From Pseudomonadota bacterium (lineage in GTDB: Bacteria > Pseudomonadota > Alphaproteobacteria > Rhizobiales > Hyphomicrobiaceae): DNA of 10,806 nucleotides. This document shows, in pieces, positions 7,152 to 10,806 of this stretch (position 1 is the first letter of the stretch; every line of letters starts with the position of its first letter). The stretch lies in the NCBI GenBank assembly GCA_003242645.1, contig QGVC01000092.1, forward strand, positions 1 through 10,806. The letters are read 5' to 3'. The position numbers were made by a program, and so were the translations under genes. The notes under the pieces are model-generated. The model saw only the letters and a list, made by a program, of their open reading frames with translations, searched no databases and was not told where the DNA came from.

Positions 7152-9542
7152 TCATGAAATTCGGCCAAGCGCCTTCAGCACCACCTCCGGAGTAATCGGA
7201 ATTCTGGTTATCCGCACCCCAAATGGCGAAAGAGCGTCATTTACGGCATTGATGACGGCCGCCGCCGCACCGGCCGTACCGGCTTCTCCTGCGCCTTTCG
7301 CACCGAGCTCTGACTCAGCCGTTGGGGAGACGACATGCCCGACTTCGATATCCGGCATTTCCCCCGCCATAGGCACAAGATAACTCATCATTGAGCCGTT
7401 CAACAAACGGCCGCGCTCGTCGTAAATGCAGTGCTCCGACAGGGCGGCCCCCAACCCTTGCACCACGCCGCCGCGGATCTGTTCATCCACCAATTGTGGA
7501 TTGATAATCGTTCCGCAGTCCTCGACCACCCAATGCTTCAGAAGCTTTATGAAGCCGGTCTCGATGTCCACCTCGAGCCAGCAGGCATTGATTCCGTTCG
7601 TAAAGGCAAACGGGTACTTCTTCGGCACATAATGCCGGACGGCCATCAGCTCCGGTTGGAAATCGGGCGGAAGAGTATCGGGCCGGAAATAAGCGATGCG
7701 CGCCACCTCCTCTAGAGAGATGCGCTCGCGACCAGTATCAGCATCCACGATAATCCCGTCGCGGATGTCGAGGCCTTGAGGCTGCGCCTGCAAGATCGTT
7801 CCGGCCACCTTCAGGACGTTTTCCCGCAGCGCTTTGCCGGCTTGCAAGGCTGCCTCGCCACCGATTCCGGCGGCGCGGGAGGCCCATGTGCCGCCACCGT
7901 AAGGCGTTGCATCCGTGTCGCCGGTAATCACGCGAACGCGCTCGATGGGAACACCAAACGAGGTGGCGAGCACCTGCGCAATGACCGCCTCAGTTCCCTG
8001 ACCTTGCTCGGTAACGCCAATATGGCAAATCAGAGAACCCTGGGCATCAAGCCGAACGGCTGCTCCGTCCTGCGAGGAAATTCGCGCGCCGCCCACGCCA
8101 TAAAACGCAGCGCTCGGATTCGTAACCTCGATGAAGGCCGCGATACCGATTCCCCGATAAATGTTCTGTTTCCTAAGCTCTGCCTGCTCCTGCCGTAGAG
8201 CCTCGTAATTCATCATCTCGTATAGCTTATTAAGCGAGGCTTGATGTGACAGAGCCTCGAATTTCATTCCCGAGGCGGAGCTGCAGGGATAAGCGTCATC
8301 GGGAATGACATTGCGGCGCCGAATTTCAAATGGATCCATTCCGATTGTCTGCGCCGCGAGGTCCACAAGGCCTTCCGTCACAGCGCAGGCGATGGGATGG
8401 CCGACGGCGCGATACTGAGACATTACGTTCTTGTTCTGGAACACCACCCGCGCTCGGGCGCGATAATTGGGTGTCTTGTATGGCCCTCCGACGAGATTGA
8501 CGACCTGATTGGCCTCGATTCCGCTTGTGCGCGGATACATCGAATATGGGCCAATGCCAGTGATGTCGTCGATTTCGAACGCCGTGATCGTCCCGTCCTT
8601 CTTTACCGCAATTCTCGCTTTGACCTTGTGGTCGCGCGCATGAATGTCGGTGACGAAGCTCTCGACGCGGTCCGCAACGTACTTGACCGGGCGCTTCAAC
8701 ATTTTCGACAGCGCCACAGTCGCCATTTCATCCGCATAGACGTGGACCTTTATGCCGAACGAGCCGCCCACATCCTTGCAGATGACGCGCACCTGGCTTT
8801 CCTGCAGGCCAAGGTGCTTGGCAATGATGTTTTGCATCATGTGCGGCGCCTGGGTGCCCTGGTAAACCGTCATGCGCTGCTCAGACGGATTCCAGTCGGC
8901 GACGATGGCTCGCGGCTCGAGCGTGACCCCGGTATGGCGGCCGAACTCGAACGTGACATCGACCACCTCGTCCGCCTCGGCGAAGGCTTTGTCGACCTCA
9001 CCGGCGTCCAACACGCGCTCGAACGCGAGATTGTCACCGAGCTCTGGGTGAATGACTTTGGCGCCTGGCGCCAGCGCGGCCTCGGGATCGACAACCGGCT
9101 CAAGCTCTTCATATTCGACGGCAACAAGCTCGGCAGCGTCCTCGGCTTCGGCGCGGGTGCGCGCGACAACGGCAGCTACTGCCTCGCCCTGCCAGCATGC
9201 CCGATCGATGGCAATTGCATACTGGGGAGCCGATTTGAGGCCTTTCAAATGGGACAGGACGCCCACCCACGGCGTCATGACCTCGGCAAGCTCTTTGCCT
9301 GTAACGACAGCAACGACTCCCGGCGCAGCTTTGGCTGCCGACGTATCGATCCCGAGTATTCGCGCATGCGCATACGGCGAGCGCACAAAGGCGACGTGAA
9401 CCATGCGCGGCAGGCTCAAGTCGCTGACGAACTGGCCGCGACCTTCCGTAAGGCGCCGCAAGTTCGGCCTGGGGACGCTGCGGCCAATGTAGGAATTCGG
9501 CCGGTCGAGAACGGTCAAGCCTGGGCTTGTAACTTCGTTCAT
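7152..9542 (-). CDS. Molybdenum hydroxylase large subunit (xanthine dehydrogenase/CoxL family)
   Basis: This 796-residue subunit holds the molybdopterin-cytosine-dinucleotide-type cofactor and the active site of a three-subunit cytoplasmic hydroxylase. The N-terminal a/b-hammerhead domain (about 20-150) is followed by the Mo-binding domains. Visible cofactor and active-site elements are TLEPRAIVADW (207-217), GGSFGIK (259-265), GVTEQGQGTEA (509-519) and GAKGAGEAG (747-755), whose Glu753 is the expected catalytic base. The loop that in form I CO dehydrogenase reads AYRCSFR, with the Cu/Mo-bridging cysteine, reads QYRAVGHP here (376-383), so CO oxidation is unlikely. It is also not the AYRGAGR of form II. 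The start at 9542 overlaps the small-subunit stop as ATGA and has GGGGGAG 7 bases upstream; the longer frame to 9722 lies wholly within the small-subunit gene and is rejected. The substrate is unknown; N-heteroaromatics, purines or aldehydes are typical for the family. Confidence 0.9.
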   Translation of the reverse strand: MNEVTSPGLTVLDRPNSYIGRSVPRPNLRRLTEGRGQFVSDLSLPRMVHVAFVRSPYAHARILGIDTSAAKAAPGVVAVVTGKELAEVMTPWVGVLSHLKGLKSAPQYAIAIDRACWQGEAVAAVVARTRAEAEDAAELVAVEYEELEPVVDPEAALAPGAKVIHPELGDNLAFERVLDAGEVDKAFAEADEVVDVTFEFGRHTGVTLEPRAIVADWNPSEQRMTVYQGTQAPHMMQNIIAKHLGLQESQVRVICKDVGGSFGIKVHVYADEMATVALSKMLKRPVKYVADRVESFVTDIHARDHKVKARIAVKKDGTITAFEIDDITGIGPYSMYPRTSGIEANQVVNLVGGPYKTPNYRARARVVFQNKNVMSQYRAVGHPIACAVTEGLVDLAAQTIGMDPFEIRRRNVIPDDAYPCSSASGMKFEALSHQASLNKLYEMMNYEALRQEQAELRKQNIYRGIGIAAFIEVTNPSAAFYGVGGARISSQDGAAVRLDAQGSLICHIGVTEQGQGTEAVIAQVLATSFGVPIERVRVITGDTDATPYGGGTWASRAAGIGGEAALQAGKALRENVLKVAGTILQAQPQGLDIRDGIIVDADTGRERISLEEVARIAYFRPDTLPPDFQPELMAVRHYVPKKYPFAFTNGINACWLEVDIETGFIKLLKHWVVEDCGTIINPQLVDEQIRGGVVQGLGAALSEHCIYDERGRLLNGSMMSYLVPMAGEMPDIEVGHVVSPTAESELGAKGAGEAGTAGAAAAVINAVNDALSPFGVRITRIPITPEVVLKALGRIS

Positions 9543-10021
9543 GACACGTCTCCCCCACTCGCCTGAGCAGCCGCCTCGATCGCATCCACAATTGCGTGAT
9601 AACCGGTGCACCGGCAGTAATTGCCGGAAATGAATTCGCGAATTTCCTCCCGGCTTGGCCGCGGATTCAGCTTCAGAAGCTCTGCCGCAGTCAGGAGCAT
9701 TCCCGGCGTGCAGTACCCGCACTGAAGAGCGTTACGGTTTTCGAACGCGCGCTGAAGATGCGTAAGCTCGCCGGCGTCGGAAACGCCTTCGATCGTATCT
9801 ACCCGTGAGCCGTCGGCCTGAACCGCCAGCACGAGGCATGCCCGCACCACCTCGCCGTCAAGCCGCACCGAGCAGGCGCCGCAAACACCCTGCTCGCAGC
9901 CGATGTGCGTGCCCGTAAGGCCGAGATTTTCGCGCAAGAAGTCCGCCAGATGCTGCCGTGGTGGTACGAGCGCCTCGACGACCTCGCCATTGACAATCAG
10001 CGAAATAGGTACCGGCTTCAT
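9539..10021 (-). CDS. Molybdenum hydroxylase [2Fe-2S] small subunit (CoxS-like)
   Basis: This 160-residue subunit passes electrons from the molybdenum centre to the FAD subunit through two [2Fe-2S] clusters. The N-terminal plant-ferredoxin-type domain binds one cluster with Cys42, 47, 50 and 62 (CEQGVCGAC, then RAC). The C-terminal helical domain binds the second with Cys101, 104, 136 and 138 (QCGYC and CRC). All eight ligands are present and length is normal. An AGGAGG ribosome site (10029-10034) lies 7 bases before the ATG, which itself overlaps the FAD-subunit stop as ATGA (10018-10021). The 3' end overlaps the large-subunit start in the same way (9539-9542). This chain of overlaps suggests that the three subunits are made in equal amounts. 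No signal peptide is present, so the complex should be cytoplasmic. Confidence 0.95.
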   Translation of the reverse strand: MKPVPISLIVNGEVVEALVPPRQHLADFLRENLGLTGTHIGCEQGVCGACSVRLDGEVVRACLVLAVQADGSRVDTIEGVSDAGELTHLQRAFENRNALQCGYCTPGMLLTAAELLKLNPRPSREEIREFISGNYCRCTGYHAIVDAIEAAAQASGGDVS

Positions 10022-10806
10022 GCGGTCGCCTCCTGGCGGGTTGCGCCCAAAGTCTCGGGAAACAGATCGGCAGCAATTCGGCGCAAGAGCACCCGCGCGA
10101 GATAAGAGCGCAAGGCGGCTGAACCCCGGAGGTCGTCGTGAGGCTTCAGGTCCTCGCCCAACGCTGCCACGGCCCGTTCGAGAGCCGCTTCGTCCGGAGA
10201 CGTGCCGACGAAGGCGTTTGCCGCTGATGCGGAAAGCTTTGGCGTATCACCGACTCCGAACCAGCCCAATCTCAGGCTCTTGCAAATACCGTCAACCACC
10301 TCGGCCCGTGCAGCAACGCCCATGATCACGGTGAGCCGAGGTCCGAGCTTTCGAAAAGCGACGCGGTGCGTTGCTCCGTCCACCGGCACTTCCACTCGAA
10401 CCAGGATTTCGTCGGGGCGGAGTGCTGTCCGGCAATGGCCAATAAAGAAGTCGTCAGCCGCGATACGCCGCTCCCCTTCCAAGCTCCGCGCAACCATGAC
10501 GGCACCGAGCGCGAGCGCACAGGCTGGCAGATTCCAGATCGGATCGGCATTCGCCATCGCACCGCCGAACGTCCCGCGATTGCGGACCGCCGGGTAAGCG
10601 ACGTGGGCCATTGTGCTGCTGAGCAAAGGCGCGTAGCGGCGAATGACATCCGACCGTTCGATCTCGACGTGCCGGGTCATCGCCCCAATGGAGATGACAT
10701 CACCCTGGACTTCAATTCCCCGCAGCTCCGACAGCCGACCGATATCAACCAGCAGGCTCGGGGTGGTGAGCCGCATATTGAGAAGGGGCACCAGGCTCTG
10801 ACCGCC
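10018..10806 (-). CDS. Molybdenum hydroxylase FAD-binding medium subunit (CoxM-like), 5' end missing
   Basis: The 262 visible residues run to the window edge, and the N-terminus, about 35 residues by comparison with the family, lies outside. The first visible residues GGQSL are the end of the conserved FAD pyrophosphate motif AGGQSL, and the second FAD motif, TFGGAMANADP (visible residues 79-89), follows. The C-terminal CO_deh_flav_C-type domain begins near LRLGWFGVGDTP and ends in a helical segment RSYLARVLLRRIAADLF. The subunit takes electrons from the [2Fe-2S] subunit and passes them to an acceptor, such as a quinone or NAD, not identifiable here. An internal GTG at 10791 gives an apparent start, but it cuts through the FAD motif and is not the true one. 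The gene is the first visible one of the operon, so the operon promoter lies to the right of the window. Confidence 0.92.
   Translation of the reverse strand, partial: GGQSLVPLLNMRLTTPSLLVDIGRLSELRGIEVQGDVISIGAMTRHVEIERSDVIRRYAPLLSSTMAHVAYPAVRNRGTFGGAMANADPIWNLPACALALGAVMVARSLEGERRIAADDFFIGHCRTALRPDEILVRVEVPVDGATHRVAFRKLGPRLTVIMGVAARAEVVDGICKSLRLGWFGVGDTPKLSASAANAFVGTSPDEAALERAVAALGEDLKPHDDLRGSAALRSYLARVLLRRIAADLFPETLGATRQEATA

Noticed and set aside
7149..7160. 12-base palindrome ATTTCATGAAAT at the end of the large-subunit gene
   Set aside because: It is short, overlaps the stop codon and shows no neighbouring T-run, so it is likely chance.
8397..9566. Long plus-strand open frame (389 residues) opposite the large subunit
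   Set aside because: It arises from GC-rich codon bias of the molybdenum subunit on the other strand and shows no domain.
9543..9722. Upstream extension of the molybdenum large-subunit frame
   Set aside because: It lies wholly within the [2Fe-2S] subunit gene, and the ATGA overlap with a good ribosome site at 9542 gives the usual start.
7152..10806. Reading the three enzyme genes as a true aerobic CO dehydrogenase (coxMSL)
   Set aside because: Order and domains match, but the large subunit lacks the AYRCSFR loop with its copper-binding cysteine that defines form I enzymes.

Overview
The window shows two unlike halves of a proteobacterial genome, most probably an alphaproteobacterium of the Bradyrhizobium/Nitrobacteraceae kind. 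That placement is inferred from protein style and operon content, not from a search. The right part (about 2427-10806) is GC-rich (60% in the 60 bases from 5041), tightly packed and entirely on the minus strand. The left part (1-2426) is sparse, locally AT-rich (17 G+C of 60 bases from 2101) and contains gene debris.

Left part. Bases 1-462 hold no gene I can support. A predicted secreted, cysteine-containing protein of unknown function lies at 463-1140 (+) and is followed by a good rho-independent terminator (1185-1217). A 16-base palindrome, a probable small unknown gene on the minus strand (1347-1550) and a long inverted repeat (1615-1649) come next. A decayed gene for a beta-class/Type III Mod-like DNA amino-methyltransferase starts at 1718. 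It keeps its ribosome-binding site, N-terminus and DPPF catalytic motif, but is broken by three frame changes and cut off near 2426, just at the stop codon of the convergent livF.

Right part. Read on the minus strand from the right edge, eight genes follow one another with overlaps or short gaps: FAD subunit (5' end outside the window), [2Fe-2S] subunit and molybdenum subunit of a xanthine dehydrogenase/CO dehydrogenase-family hydroxylase; then a Tat-type periplasmic binding protein and the LivH, LivM, LivG and LivF components of a branched-chain amino acid-type (HAAT family) ABC transporter. The enzyme genes are joined by ATGA overlaps, livH/livM by TGATG, livM/livG by ATGA, and livG/livF lie 3 bases apart. 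Two wider gaps occur, on either side of the binding-protein gene. The second holds a strong hairpin that could set unequal transcript levels.

The layout suggests a single uptake-and-oxidation unit: the transporter imports a small organic compound and the cytoplasmic molybdenum hydroxylase oxidises or hydroxylates it. The substrate is not known. The molybdenum subunit lacks the form I CO dehydrogenase loop (AYRCSFR) and has QYRAVGHP there, so a CO dehydrogenase label would be misleading. No convincing wholly new type of system is visible; the transporter-hydroxylase operon of unknown substrate is the best candidate for new biology here.
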